Assembly (NCBI GenBank): GCA_902632555.1
Contig: CACPCZ010000005.1
Location: 1-64,000, forward strand
Source of the DNA: an uncultured SAR86 cluster bacterium
GTDB taxonomy: Bacteria > Pseudomonadota > Gammaproteobacteria > Magnimaribacterales > D2472
Length of the DNA: 64,000 bases
Reading direction: 5' to 3'
A program made the translations under genes and the position numbers. This document shows positions 20,581-31,296 of this stretch, in pieces. The notes below the pieces were generated by a model. It searched no databases. It was not told the DNA's origin and saw only the letters and a list, made by a program, of their open reading frames with translations. Position 1 is the stretch's first letter. Each line of letters starts with the position of its first letter.

Positions 20581-22893
20581 ATGAAATTTTCTTTTTTTGA
20601 AAAAACACTATTAACGATATTATTTTTCACTTTATATGCGCCTGATATAAGCTCTCAAAATGATGAACCCGTCTTTGAAGAGGTTATTGTCACTGCTGAA
20701 AAACGAAATGAGAGTTTGCAATCAGTCTCGCAGGCGGTTACGGCAATTACAGATTCTGAGCTAGAAAATAAAAATATTAACTCTTTCGTAGATTTGAGTA
20801 GCATTGTTCCAGGCGTGACAGTTGCTAAAAATGAAGGCTACAAAACTGTAATATCGATAAGAGGTGTTGGAAATGAAACCAATCAAAATGCTATTGCAGC
20901 CCCTTCAGTCGCATATCATATGGATGGGATTTTTATTGCATCTCCATTTTCTTTGCAGACAGACTTCATTGACGTAAAAAGAATTGAAGTACTAAGAGGT
21001 CCCCAGGGAACTTTGTTTGGACAAAATTCAACTGGTGGTGCAATAAATGTTATCAGTAATGTCCCTAATTCAGACGAAATGTTTTCAAAAGCTGACTTAA
21101 CAATAGGCGATTATGGATTGAGAAAAGTTAGAGCAACAACTAATTTACCAATTTCTAATTCTGTTAGCACTAAGTTTTCATTCTCAACAACCGAAAGAGA
21201 TGGTTTTTCAGAAAATATTGTTACAGGTCAAGATTTAGATGATGCCTCTAATATCAGCATCAGGTCAGATTGGATGATTGAACTATCAGATACTTCAAGT
21301 TTGAGGATTTTTGGGCAATATTTTGATGTAGATAGAAATGGTGCTGCTATAAGAGGTATTGATGATCAGTCATCAGGTATGAGAAAACTATCTCAAGATA
21401 CAATTTCAAAACAGGAACTAACATCCTCGGTTTTTGCAGTAATTTATGAAAATGATCTTGGTTACGCTAACCTTAAAGTTTTAGCTAGCACTCAAGAGGA
21501 CGATATTTTAGTTGTAAGGGATAATGATCGTCACAATTTTGGAGATTCAGTTCTTTCAATTCCTGGACTAGGAGCTGATGCAACATACCAAAGAGCTGAA
21601 TTTAATCCTGAGACTTCAAAAGTAGATACAAAAACTTTAGAAGTTAACCTTATTTCAAACGAGCCAGCATTGAATGGAAAATTAGACTGGACTGTCGGAG
21701 CTTTTTACATGGAGCATGAGATAGAAAATCATATCAGAGGCTATAGAGACAATGACGATAATCCTGAATTCAGATATGTATGTGGTGAGCCTTTTGCAAA
21801 TCCTTCATACTGTTACCAACATGATCCAAGCAATCCTTTTGCAGTTTTTGGTGCAGACTTTGATTTTGTAACTGATGCATATCCATCGAGAGAATCATAT
21901 TCTTTATACGCTCAAACCACATATAGCATGACTGAAACTGCAAGACTTGTAAGTGGTCTAAGGTATTCTAAAGATACATTTAAAACAGATGTTACTAACT
22001 TTTTTACCGTTGAGAGCTTTAAGGCTAAAGGAACTTCTGATGAAGTCACTAGTAAAATTACGGGCGAATACGATTTAGGCGAAGCTACAATGGTTTATGT
22101 AACTTTCTCAAAAGGATTTAAACCAGGAGGAAGCAACCTTACATTTGGATTCACTGATGATAATGCTCCGCCTATGGTTTTTCCAACTTTTGAAGCAGAA
22201 ACAGTTGATTCAACTGAAATTGGATTAAAAACTGATCTTCTTGATGGCCAAGCAAGAGCAAATATAGCGGCCTTTATGTACGACTATGAAAATTTACAAT
22301 TTCAGGCAACTGATCCAGATCCTTATAGAGGAGGCGTAGCAAATATACCTGAGTCTGAAATGTCTGGTATCGAGATTGAATTTACAGGGTTAATTTCTGA
22401 TGAACTAACATTTGACATGAACTTGGCATTTCTAAATTCAGAGGTTAAATCTGACTATGATGTTTTAGATAACGTTGACGCTTATCAATACTTTTTTGGT
22501 GAGGAAGATCTGAGGTATGGGCTCAGAGAGAATGTAAAAGGAAATAAATTAGCAAAAACTCCTGAATTTACAGCTGACGTTAGTTTGGTCTATGAAACAG
22601 ATCTTTCTTCTGGGAACTACATGACCGCAATTTTCCAATATGTCAAACGTGGAAAATTTGAACAAAGAGTATCGAATAATCCTATTGTTGATTCTATACC
22701 AGCGTATGATATTGTGAATTTAACTGTTGGAATTGACTTCAAAAATGACATGAGCGTTGACTTTATGCTTCTAAACGCAACTGATGAAGATGGAATTAAT
22801 TCAAGTATGACTGACGTTTTTGGGGTAGCAGCTACTGGTTTAGAATTAATACCACCTCGACAAATCATGACCAGAATTAGCTATGATTTTTGA
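20581..22893 (+). CDS. TonB-dependent outer-membrane receptor
   Basis: Signal peptide, EEVIVTAEKRNESLQSV TonB-box/plug region, VEVLRGPQGTLFG-like plug motif, C-terminal aromatic (ISYDF). Confidence 0.95.
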   Translation: MKFSFFEKTLLTILFFTLYAPDISSQNDEPVFEEVIVTAEKRNESLQSVSQAVTAITDSELENKNINSFVDLSSIVPGVTVAKNEGYKTVISIRGVGNETNQNAIAAPSVAYHMDGIFIASPFSLQTDFIDVKRIEVLRGPQGTLFGQNSTGGAINVISNVPNSDEMFSKADLTIGDYGLRKVRATTNLPISNSVSTKFSFSTTERDGFSENIVTGQDLDDASNISIRSDWMIELSDTSSLRIFGQYFDVDRNGAAIRGIDDQSSGMRKLSQDTISKQELTSSVFAVIYENDLGYANLKVLASTQEDDILVVRDNDRHNFGDSVLSIPGLGADATYQRAEFNPETSKVDTKTLEVNLISNEPALNGKLDWTVGAFYMEHEIENHIRGYRDNDDNPEFRYVCGEPFANPSYCYQHDPSNPFAVFGADFDFVTDAYPSRESYSLYAQTTYSMTETARLVSGLRYSKDTFKTDVTNFFTVESFKAKGTSDEVTSKITGEYDLGEATMVYVTFSKGFKPGGSNLTFGFTDDNAPPMVFPTFEAETVDSTEIGLKTDLLDGQARANIAAFMYDYENLQFQATDPDPYRGGVANIPESEMSGIEIEFTGLISDELTFDMNLAFLNSEVKSDYDVLDNVDAYQYFFGEEDLRYGLRENVKGNKLAKTPEFTADVSLVYETDLSSGNYMTAIFQYVKRGKFEQRVSNNPIVDSIPAYDIVNLTVGIDFKNDMSVDFMLLNATDEDGINSSMTDVFGVAATGLELIPPRQIMTRISYDF

Positions 22894-22912
22894 TAAAAAT
22901 TTTTCATGGTCA

Positions 22913-22936
22913 TAAGCTTATACTTTTATAAGCTTA
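22913..22936. repeat. Perfect 10-bp inverted repeat with 4-nt loop (hairpin/terminator or operator)
   Basis: TAAGCTTATA-CTTT-TATAAGCTTA between the TonB receptor stop (22893) and the next start (22947). Confidence 0.8.
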
Positions 22937-22946
22937 ATGTTTAAAA

Positions 22947-23510
22947 ATGGATAAGTTATTTATTAATTCAAGTGACTTGCTCAAGGATTCATTTCAACTC
23001 GCTTGGAATGTTTATGAGAGCGGTTTTAAACCTAATTATATTGTAGGTGTCTGGAGAGGAGGCGCTCCTATTGGTATAGCCGTTCAAGAGTTTTTGAGCG
23101 TTCTGGGCATCAAATCAGATCATGTTGCCATTCGAACATCATATTATTCAGGTATAAACAGCCATAAGGAAGATGTTCAGGTGTATGGACTTAATTATGT
23201 AATTAGAAAGCTGGAGTCCGAGGACAAATTACTAATCGTTGACGATGTTCATGATACAGGAAACTCGATATCCCAAGTGATCTCTGACTTAAAAGCTGCA
23301 TGTAAGAAAAATACACCTGAGATTAGAGTCGCAACACCATATTTTAAACCAAATAAAAATCAATCAAACTTTAAACCAGATTATTACCTTCATGAAACAG
23401 ATCAATGGTTAGTTTTTCCTCACGAGCTCGAGGGCCTTTCCATTTCTGAAATTGAATCAAATAAGCCGGAGCTTCTAGATCTTATTGATAAATTAAAATC
23501 GCACATATAG
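22947..23510 (+). CDS. Purine-type phosphoribosyltransferase
   Basis: YIVGVWRGGAPIGIAVQE and PRPP-binding LLIVDDVHDTGNSI; adjacent to guaB/guaA. Confidence 0.85.
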   Translation: MDKLFINSSDLLKDSFQLAWNVYESGFKPNYIVGVWRGGAPIGIAVQEFLSVLGIKSDHVAIRTSYYSGINSHKEDVQVYGLNYVIRKLESEDKLLIVDDVHDTGNSISQVISDLKAACKKNTPEIRVATPYFKPNKNQSNFKPDYYLHETDQWLVFPHELEGLSISEIESNKPELLDLIDKLKSHI

Positions 23511-23572
23511 TTAATCTAGCTCTCAATAATTTACAGTCTTTTTTTTCTATTTAGCTTTGGTTATAATCTGTC

Positions 23573-25036
23573 ATGGATAAATTAAAACACAAAGCGTTAA
23601 CATTCGATGACGTTCTTCTTTTGCCTCAATACAGTGATTTTCTACCAAGTGATGCTGATACTGAATCAAAGCTAACTCGCAACATTAAATTAAAGCTACC
23701 TCTTATTTCAGCTGCAATGGATACAGTAACTGAATCAAGCATGGCAATAGCGCTTGCAGAGGCTGGAGGCATAGGAATTATTCATAAAAATAATTCAATT
23801 GCTGATCAAGCGGCTCAAGTCAGAGCGGTAAAGAAGTATGAAAGTGGTATCGTAAGAGATCCAGTTACCATTAGCTCTAGTAAATCGATTGGGGAACTCA
23901 AACAATTGACTTCAGAACTGAGCATTTCAGGTATGCCAGTTGTAGATGACGGTGATTTGAAAGGGATCGTGACTAGTAGAGATTTCAGATATGCTGAAGA
24001 TATGGAATCAAATGTTTCATCTATTATGACCCCGTTTGAAAACTTAGTGACAGTTAAAGAGGGTGTTTCACAAGATCAAGTTATGCAATTGATGCATAAA
24101 AATAGGATTGAAAAAGTACTAGTACTTGATGAAAGCAACAAACTCTCAGGATTGGTTACTATGAAAGATATTGAAAAATCTGCTCAAAATCCTGATGCAA
24201 CAAAAGATGAATCTGGAAGATTAAAAGTTGGAGCAGCATTAGGTACTGACAACGATACCATTCTCAGAGCAGAAGCTCTCCATAAAGAAGGTGTAGATGT
24301 CTTTGTTATAGATAGCGCACATGGCCACTCAAAAAATGTCATAAATATGATTAAAGAAATTAAGGAAAAATTTAAAGATGTTGATGTAATTGGTGGAAAT
24401 ATCGCAACTGCTGAGGCTGCAATCGCACTAGAGAAGGCTGGGGCAGATGCTGTAAAGGTTGGAATGGGACCTGGATCAATTTGTACTACAAGAATCATTG
24501 CCGGAATAGGTGTCCCGCAAATTACAGCTATATTTGAAATAAAAAAAGCACTTAAAAATAGCGATATTGGAATCATAGCAGATGGTGGTATAAGATTTTC
24601 CGGGGATATTGCTAAAGCAATTGCTGCAGGTGCTGACTCTGTAATGTTGGGAAGCCTTTTTGCAGGAACAGAAGAAGCTCCTGGAAAGGTTGAGTTATAC
24701 CAAGGGAGAAGTTTTAAAACTTACCGAGGTATGGGTTCTATTGGAGCTATGACAGAAAGAGAAGATGCAAACAGATATATGCAAGAAGATGTTGAAATTG
24801 ATAAATTAGTCCCAGAGGGAATTGAAGGAAGAGTACCTTACAAAGGGTTAGTTCTGAATGTTATTAATCAGCTGATGGGAGGCCTAAGACAAAGCATGGG
24901 TTATATAGGTTGTAAAAATATTGATGAAATGCATAAGAACAGTCAATTTGTTGAGATTACTAATGCAGGTATGACTGAGAGTCATGTTCATGATGTGATG
25001 ATTACTAAAGAAGCTCCAAATTATCAAAGAAGTTAA
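23573..25036 (+). CDS. guaB: IMP dehydrogenase
   Basis: [20 protein letters not shown] domain region, [41 protein letters not shown]. Confidence 0.97.
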   Translation: MDKLKHKALTFDDVLLLPQYSDFLPSDADTESKLTRNIKLKLPLISAAMDTVTESSMAIALAEAGGIGIIHKNNSIADQAAQVRAVKKYESGIVRDPVTISSSKSIGELKQLTSELSISGMPVVDDGDLKGIVTSRDFRYAEDMESNVSSIMTPFENLVTVKEGVSQDQVMQLMHKNRIEKVLVLDESNKLSGLVTMKDIEKSAQNPDATKDESGRLKVGAALGTDNDTILRAEALHKEGVDVFVIDSAHGHSKNVINMIKEIKEKFKDVDVIGGNIATAEAAIALEKAGADAVKVGMGPGSICTTRIIAGIGVPQITAIFEIKKALKNSDIGIIADGGIRFSGDIAKAIAAGADSVMLGSLFAGTEEAPGKVELYQGRSFKTYRGMGSIGAMTEREDANRYMQEDVEIDKLVPEGIEGRVPYKGLVLNVINQLMGGLRQSMGYIGCKNIDEMHKNSQFVEITNAGMTESHVHDVMITKEAPNYQRS

Positions 25037-25043
25037 TATACCT

Positions 25044-26609
25044 ATGACTAATTTATCAGTTGATAAAAAAAATATTGATGTAATTTTAGTTCTTGATTTT
25101 GGCTCACAATATACTCAATTAATTGCGAGGAGAATTAGAGAAAGTAACGTCTATTCAGAGATTCTCCCATGGGACATAGATGAGAGCAAAATCAAGAAAT
25201 TAAAACCAAAAGGAATCATTCTCTCAGGCGGACCTAATTCAGTAACAGAAAGTTTTACACCGAGAATCCCACAAATAATTTTTGAATTATCAATACCAAT
25301 TTTGGGAATATGTTATGGCATGCAAACTTTGGCAGAACAGTTTGGTGGCCAAGTAATTTCTTCTCAAAAAAAGGAATTTGGTCATTCTGAATTAAAAATA
25401 AACTCAGAATCAAAACTTTTTACAGGGATTGAAAAAAAATTAAATGTTTGGATGAGTCATGGCGATCAAGTGCAGGATTTGCCTGATCATTTTAAATTGA
25501 TTGCCTCTACTGCTACTGCTCCTATAGCAGCAATGGAACACCACTCACTACCATATTATGCTATTCAGTTTCATCCTGAGGTAACTCATACCTCTCAGGG
25601 AATAAAGATTTTGAATAATTTTATTTTTGATATCTGTAATACAAGCCCGGATTGGAAAATGGATGACTTAATTTCAAGCAGAATCTCTGAAATTAAAGAA
25701 AAAGTTAAACACGAAAAGGTTTTACTTGGATTGTCAGGAGGAGTTGATTCCTCCGTAACAGCCGCATTACTCCATAAGGCAATTGGAAATAAATTAACTT
25801 GTGTATTCGTAGATAACGGGCTTTTAAGAAAAGGAGAGGCAGAGCAAGTTATGCTAACTTTTAAAGAACATATGAATTTAAATGTTATTAAATCTGAAAG
25901 TGCAGAAATTTTTTTAAGACATCTGAAAAATATAGACGACCCAGAGCAAAAAAGAAAAATTATCGGAAGGACATTCATTGATGTTTTTGATGCTGAAGCA
26001 ATTAAATTAAAAGATATTAAGTTTTTAGCTCAAGGCACCATCTACCCTGATGTAATTGAATCTTCTGGAAGTGAGTCTAATGAGGCAAGAGTTATAAAAT
26101 CTCATCATAATGTAGGGGGCTTACCTGATGAAATGAAGTTAGATTTAATTGAGCCATTAAGAGATTTATTCAAAGATGAAGTCAGAAAAATGGGTGTAGA
26201 ACTTGGGATTTCGAAAGAAATGCTAGACAGACATCCTTTTCCTGGACCTGGCCTTGGTGTAAGAATTATTGGAGAAATCACAAAAGAAAAAACAAAAATT
26301 TTACAAGAAGCCGACTTTATATTTGTTGAAGAATTAATAAAAGCTAATTTATATAATAAAGTTAGCCAAGCATTTGCGGTATTGCTCCCTGTAAAGTCAG
26401 TTGGAGTGGTGGGTGACGAAAGAAGATATGCAGAAGTTATAGGATTGCGAGCAGTTGAAACAGTTGATTTTATGACAGCAAAATGGTCTCACTTACCCTA
26501 TGATTTTTTAGAACATGTTTCTAATAGAATTGTAAATGAGATCGAAGAAGTGAGCAGGGTCGTGTATGACATATCAAGCAAACCTCCAGCCACAATTGAG
26601 TGGGAATAA
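25044..26609 (+). CDS. guaA: GMP synthase (glutamine-hydrolysing)
   Basis: [48 protein letters not shown]-terminal KPPATIEWE. Confidence 0.97.
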   Translation: MTNLSVDKKNIDVILVLDFGSQYTQLIARRIRESNVYSEILPWDIDESKIKKLKPKGIILSGGPNSVTESFTPRIPQIIFELSIPILGICYGMQTLAEQFGGQVISSQKKEFGHSELKINSESKLFTGIEKKLNVWMSHGDQVQDLPDHFKLIASTATAPIAAMEHHSLPYYAIQFHPEVTHTSQGIKILNNFIFDICNTSPDWKMDDLISSRISEIKEKVKHEKVLLGLSGGVDSSVTAALLHKAIGNKLTCVFVDNGLLRKGEAEQVMLTFKEHMNLNVIKSESAEIFLRHLKNIDDPEQKRKIIGRTFIDVFDAEAIKLKDIKFLAQGTIYPDVIESSGSESNEARVIKSHHNVGGLPDEMKLDLIEPLRDLFKDEVRKMGVELGISKEMLDRHPFPGPGLGVRIIGEITKEKTKILQEADFIFVEELIKANLYNKVSQAFAVLLPVKSVGVVGDERRYAEVIGLRAVETVDFMTAKWSHLPYDFLEHVSNRIVNEIEEVSRVVYDISSKPPATIEWE

Positions 26610-26615
26610 AAGTTA

Positions 26616-27842
26616 ATGAAATTTTTTGGTTGGAGAATGGTATTTGTGGGTCTTACCCTTGAATTTACTGTTGTAGGTTTCCTTTTTTATAGCTTTCCTA
26701 TCATTTGGCCTTACCTAATATCAGAACTAGGGATGACTGAGAGTCAGCTTGGAATGGTTTCTGCACTTTATTTCATTCCAGTATCAATCTTGGCAATTAT
26801 TATAGGCCGAGCTCTTGATAAGTATTCTGTTAAAAAATTTATGATGGTAGGTGCTATATTCTATGCCTGCGGACTTTTCTCTTTAAGTTTCATAAATTCT
26901 TATTGGTCGCTCCTGACAATTTATCTCACTATTCTTGCTTTGGGATCAATTATGATGGGAAATTTAGCTGTGTCTAAATTAATCTCAAATTGGTTTGATA
27001 AAAATGCTGGTAGAGCTTTAGGTATCGCAGCAATAGGTATTTCTTTTTCCGGGGTTATGCTTCCTTTGATTGTTGATCCTATGCTTGACTTAGTTGGTTG
27101 GAGAAATGTTTATATAATCTTTGCTTCAATAGTTCTTTTCATTATTTTCCCTCTTATATTTTTCACTGTGATTGATGAGCCAAACATTGTAAATCAAGTT
27201 AAAGATGGCATAAAAAAAGATAGTAAAGAAGTCTCTTTAGCCAAGGAGATGACCGCAAAAGATCTTTTATCTAAAAAAGTTTTTTGGATAATTTCTTTAG
27301 CATTTGCTTTTCAATTTCTATCCATGATGGGCGTACTCGCATTTTTACCCATTCATGCAAGCAAAATGGGACTCGGTGAAACTTGGAATCTCTTAGGACT
27401 ACCAATCAAACAATACGTTTTCGCATACTCTTTAGCTGCTTTTGGAGGAGTCTTAGGAAAAATAATCTTTGGGTATCTTATGGATATTATGAAAGCTGCA
27501 CATCCTGTGATGATTGCAATGTTCCTTCAAGCAACTGGGATCTTTGGAATTACATATTTTAATGAACCAAGTATATTTTTTTTAAGTGCATTTATATTTG
27601 GTTTAGGTTTTGGTGCTGCAACGCCTCTTATGACTGCATGCTATCTTAGAACATTCGGAGCGCATAATCTTGGTAAAGCTAGAGGAATATCATCTCCAAT
27701 TATTTCCCCGCTGCAACCAATTGGAATTTTGATAACAAGTATTTTAATAGGTTTTCAAGATACTTATTTCGTAGCTTTTAATATTATGGGATGTTTTGCT
27801 CTGGTTGGAGCAGCTTTGGCTAGCCAAATTCAAGAGGCTTAA
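26616..27842 (+). CDS. MFS transporter
   Basis: Twelve-helix hydrophobic profile; GRALDKYSVKKFMMVGAI. Confidence 0.87.
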   Translation: MKFFGWRMVFVGLTLEFTVVGFLFYSFPIIWPYLISELGMTESQLGMVSALYFIPVSILAIIIGRALDKYSVKKFMMVGAIFYACGLFSLSFINSYWSLLTIYLTILALGSIMMGNLAVSKLISNWFDKNAGRALGIAAIGISFSGVMLPLIVDPMLDLVGWRNVYIIFASIVLFIIFPLIFFTVIDEPNIVNQVKDGIKKDSKEVSLAKEMTAKDLLSKKVFWIISLAFAFQFLSMMGVLAFLPIHASKMGLGETWNLLGLPIKQYVFAYSLAAFGGVLGKIIFGYLMDIMKAAHPVMIAMFLQATGIFGITYFNEPSIFFLSAFIFGLGFGAATPLMTACYLRTFGAHNLGKARGISSPIISPLQPIGILITSILIGFQDTYFVAFNIMGCFALVGAALASQIQEA

Positions 27843-27976
27843 ACAACTTACACAAGGCGCCACGATTTTCTTAATGAGTCACCAACTATTTATTAATTAA
27901 AAATTGTATAATCATGATGAAAACTTTGAAAAAAGTTCATAATTTATGTCCGTGGCCATAAAACAATTAGTTAAAG

Positions 27977-28855
27977 ATGAATATCAATAAAATTACACTA
28001 ATCTCTATTTTATTCCTAACGTGTTTTTCTCACAGCTCTCAAAAAGTTAACTTTGATAGCCCAGAAGGTTGGGCAATGGCATTTATGACTTCTTCAGCAC
28101 AAAATCTTGGCCAGCGGCCACCACATTCTGAAGATATTGGTGACTTATCAATTTCAGCAGAAATTAGTTCGATTCCACATCTTACTCGAGAGCAGCAAAG
28201 AGTTGGTTTTAGCGGATTTAAAGATGAGGATTTGAATAAATCTCCTGTATTTGGAAAAATCAGAGCTAACATTGCTTTACCTTGGGATTTAAATGCAGAA
28301 ATTTCTTGGACTCCACCTGTAAAAATTGATGATAGTAAACCAGAGGATCTCTGGGGTTTTGCGCTATCAAGGCCTATTTTGGATAGACAAAATATTTCTG
28401 TTGGACTTCGAATTTTTTTGCTCAGAGGTGGAGCTATAGCTAGCGTTACTTGTTCAAAAGATATCATTAACTTTGATCCTTATTCATCTCAAAATCCGGT
28501 AGGATGCATAAGCAAATCAGACGATGAAATTCAGATGGATCATGAGGGTGCAGAGCTTTTCTTATCATTTAAAAATTCTTCAAATCTTAGTCCATGGATA
28601 TCATTTGCTTCAAGCAATTTAGATAATTCTGTAAAAATTAATGCACCGCTTGAATTAGGAAGGCAAATATTAAAGATTTCTTCGAGAAATGGAACAATTC
28701 AAACACTTACTTTAGGCCTTAGCTATAACTTAAACGAAAAATGGAATATGAATTTTGCTAGTTCATATACGCCTCATGACGTAAGAAGACCTAATGACAT
28801 TTCAGGTAATGATAATTTTTGGAATTTCAGAGTTGGAGTAACATTTGATTGGTAA
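27977..28855 (+). CDS. Putative outer-membrane beta-barrel protein (hypothetical)
   Basis: Signal peptide, alternating beta-strand pattern, C-terminal aromatic (GVTFDW). Confidence 0.6.
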   Translation: MNINKITLISILFLTCFSHSSQKVNFDSPEGWAMAFMTSSAQNLGQRPPHSEDIGDLSISAEISSIPHLTREQQRVGFSGFKDEDLNKSPVFGKIRANIALPWDLNAEISWTPPVKIDDSKPEDLWGFALSRPILDRQNISVGLRIFLLRGGAIASVTCSKDIINFDPYSSQNPVGCISKSDDEIQMDHEGAELFLSFKNSSNLSPWISFASSNLDNSVKINAPLELGRQILKISSRNGTIQTLTLGLSYNLNEKWNMNFASSYTPHDVRRPNDISGNDNFWNFRVGVTFDW

Positions 28856-28923
28856 TAAGTGTTTATTTAACACATTCACTGATGTAATATAATTCGAAGT
28901 AAGCTTACATTTTTAGAATTATC

Positions 28924-29436
28924 ATGAAATATTTTCTCATAGCATTCATTGCAGCCTTAATAGTATCTTGTACTACTACTACTAGCATTGATACAAAAGA
29001 AGTAATTCCAGAACTTTTTGACTCCGAATTAAAGAAAGGAAAAATATTTGTTTATTCTAACCATCTTGATCCTCGAAATATTAATATTCGTGTAAATGAT
29101 GAAGTTCGAAAAATGAAACACACAGATACTCAAATTTTTGATTTGCAACAAGGCCAAAATAGTGTTTTATCCTTTATGATCTTTGCAGGAAATGAGCAAG
29201 AAAATTGCGATGATCAAGCTTATACTTTTAATACGGATATGTTTCCTGAGGTGGAAACTTATTATTTTGTAATTCAATCAGTTATTGATAAAAATACAAT
29301 ATTAAAAACTAGATGTTTCAAAGATTTTCAAGTAAATGAAGATGTTTTTTTGAGACAAATAGAAAATCCTAGATCTCGCAATAATGAATTTATTCAAGAT
29401 ATGACTGAAGATTTCATAAGAGAGTTTATATTTTAG
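28924..29436 (+). CDS. Hypothetical lipoprotein (paralog of next gene)
   Basis: Lipobox ALIVSC; shared ELRKGKIFVYSN / ENPRSR motifs with 29439..29963. Confidence 0.75.
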   Translation: MKYFLIAFIAALIVSCTTTTSIDTKEVIPELFDSELKKGKIFVYSNHLDPRNINIRVNDEVRKMKHTDTQIFDLQQGQNSVLSFMIFAGNEQENCDDQAYTFNTDMFPEVETYYFVIQSVIDKNTILKTRCFKDFQVNEDVFLRQIENPRSRNNEFIQDMTEDFIREFIF

Positions 29437-29438
29437 AA

Positions 29439-29963
29439 ATGATGAAATATATATATTCAACATTCAGCATATTCTTTTTGTTTTCATGCACAACATTAGA
29501 GTATGGACTTATGCTTGAAAGTGATATTGAAAAAGAAGGAAATGGGCAACAAATTCTTGATCAACTCAATGATCCTGAATTAAGGAAAGGAAAAATATTT
29601 GTATTTTCTAATACTCAAGATGGTCTATGGCAATTTGTAAGAGTAAATAACTCTGAAAGGTATATGGGAGATCAGGAAGTTCAAGTTTTTGATAAAGTTG
29701 ATGGTGAAAATAATGTGTATGCTTTTGGAAGAATATTTGGTGATGAGGTTTTGAACTGCACCGGAGATGGATTTAAATTTAATACTGAAGATTTTCCTGA
29801 TTATGAAACTCATTTTTTCATGATAGTAAAACCTGCAGGAAGAGAATTTGGTGGCAGGTATTTCGACTGCTATAAAGAAGTTCATTTTACAGAAGAAGGA
29901 TTCTTTTACATAAAAGATAATCCAAGATCACGAATAAACTTTGATTGGGTTCTAAATCGTTAA
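29439..29963 (+). CDS. Hypothetical lipoprotein (paralog of previous gene)
   Basis: Lipobox FFLFSC; LRKGKIFVFSN, FKFNTEDFPDYETHFF parallels YTFNTDMFPEVETYYF. Confidence 0.75.
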   Translation: MMKYIYSTFSIFFLFSCTTLEYGLMLESDIEKEGNGQQILDQLNDPELRKGKIFVFSNTQDGLWQFVRVNNSERYMGDQEVQVFDKVDGENNVYAFGRIFGDEVLNCTGDGFKFNTEDFPDYETHFFMIVKPAGREFGGRYFDCYKEVHFTEEGFFYIKDNPRSRINFDWVLNR

Positions 29964-29986
29964 AACTACCCATATAATTAAACATC

Positions 29987-31294
29987 ATGCATTCATCGAG
30001 TAAAAATTATCGAAATTTTGTATTAGTACTTCTTACCATAGTTTACGGATTCAATTTTATCGATAGGCAAATAATGGGCATTCTTGCTCCATTTATTCAA
30101 AAGGACTTAGGATTAACAAATACAGAATTAGGTCTATTAATTGGACTTGCTTTCGCGGTTTTTTATACCTTTGTAGCCATTCCAATCGCATGGTTAGCCG
30201 ATAGATACAATAGAGTCAACATTTTATCTATTGCTCTAGCCACATGGAGTGGTTTCACAGCTTTAACGGGATTAGCAAACAATTTTATTCAAATAGGTCT
30301 TGCGAGAATGGGAGTCGGTATAGGTGAGGCTGGAGGAAGTCCGCCATCTCACTCAATAATCTCTGATTTATTTCCAAAAGAAGAAAGAGCTAGTGCACTT
30401 GGAGTTTACTCAATGGGAATTCCTTTAGGTATTATGGCCGCATATTTTGTGACAGCGTCCTTGATGGGATCATCTGATGATGTTGATTGGAGAAGAATAT
30501 TTATTGTTTTGGGCATAACAGGAATTGGTCTTGCTGTAATCGTAAAACTTGTTCTCAAAGAGCCAGTTAGAGGAGCAATGGAGCTAAAAAAAGATGCGGT
30601 TATCCAAAAACCTCCTTTTAAAGAATCGTTAAAAGTATTAATAAAAATTCCAGCATGGTGGGCAATGTGTTTTGGAATAGCCTTTGGGTCATTCGTTTCA
30701 TATTCAAAATCCGCATTTCAAACTAAATATTTAGTTACTTTAGATCCAAGTTTTGATTTTCAAACTCTAGTTATCATTTTAGGTATTATGAACGGGACAA
30801 CCTATGCAGCGGGTGCATTTTTTGGCGCTCGTTTAGCAGATAAGTGGGGGAAAAAAGATATTAGAGCCTATGGATGGCTTCCTGCAATATCAATTGCTTT
30901 GTGTTTGCCGGTTGGAATATTGACTTGGTGGGTACCCACAATAGAAGTTCACCTAGTTTTTGCCACTTTATTTTTACTTTTAATAGGTATTTATCTTGGT
31001 CCAAGTTTTGCGATTGCACAAACATTAGCGCCGATACACATGAGGGCGATGTCAACAGCTTTATTTTTCTTTATTTTGAACATGATAGCTCTAGGCGGAG
31101 GCCCAACATTTGCAGGATGGATAATGGATATTTTCAAGGAAAGTTATTCTGATCTTGAATCAATAAGATTTTCTATGACAGTAACCTCTTTAGTTTTTAT
31201 TCCTTCAGTTTTAAGTTTTTTACTTGTATCAAAGTTTTTACCAAGAGACTGGAAGATAGCTGAGCAAAGGAATTTAAATTTAGCAAAAGAATAA
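29987..31294 (+). CDS. MFS transporter (spinster-like)
   Basis: FNFIDRQIMGILAPFIQKDLGLTNTELGLL, WLADRYNR, GIGEAGGSPPSHSIISDLFP. Confidence 0.9.
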   Translation: MHSSSKNYRNFVLVLLTIVYGFNFIDRQIMGILAPFIQKDLGLTNTELGLLIGLAFAVFYTFVAIPIAWLADRYNRVNILSIALATWSGFTALTGLANNFIQIGLARMGVGIGEAGGSPPSHSIISDLFPKEERASALGVYSMGIPLGIMAAYFVTASLMGSSDDVDWRRIFIVLGITGIGLAVIVKLVLKEPVRGAMELKKDAVIQKPPFKESLKVLIKIPAWWAMCFGIAFGSFVSYSKSAFQTKYLVTLDPSFDFQTLVIILGIMNGTTYAAGAFFGARLADKWGKKDIRAYGWLPAISIALCLPVGILTWWVPTIEVHLVFATLFLLLIGIYLGPSFAIAQTLAPIHMRAMSTALFFFILNMIALGGGPTFAGWIMDIFKESYSDLESIRFSMTVTSLVFIPSVLSFLLVSKFLPRDWKIAEQRNLNLAKE

Positions 31295-31296
31295 CC

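Noticed and set aside
22894-22946. Possible purine riboswitch before the phosphoribosyltransferase
   Set aside because: The 53-nt gap is too short for a purine aptamer and shows only a simple hairpin.
24184-24576. 130-aa minus-strand ORF
   Set aside because: Antisense within guaB; shadow ORF.
27944-27957. Short inverted repeat near TTTATG...CATAAA upstream of 27977
   Set aside because: Arms are short and AT-rich; not distinguishable from chance.
28039-28467. 142-aa minus-strand ORF
   Set aside because: Antisense to the barrel-like protein gene, which has a signal peptide and C-terminal aromatic; the antisense frame has neither.
28900-28907. Extra copies of palindrome TAAGCTTA (also in 33017-33024) as a possible regulon motif with 22913-22936
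   Set aside because: An 8-bp AT-rich palindrome is expected a few times by chance in 64 kb of this composition; only the 24-nt dyad at 22913 stands out.
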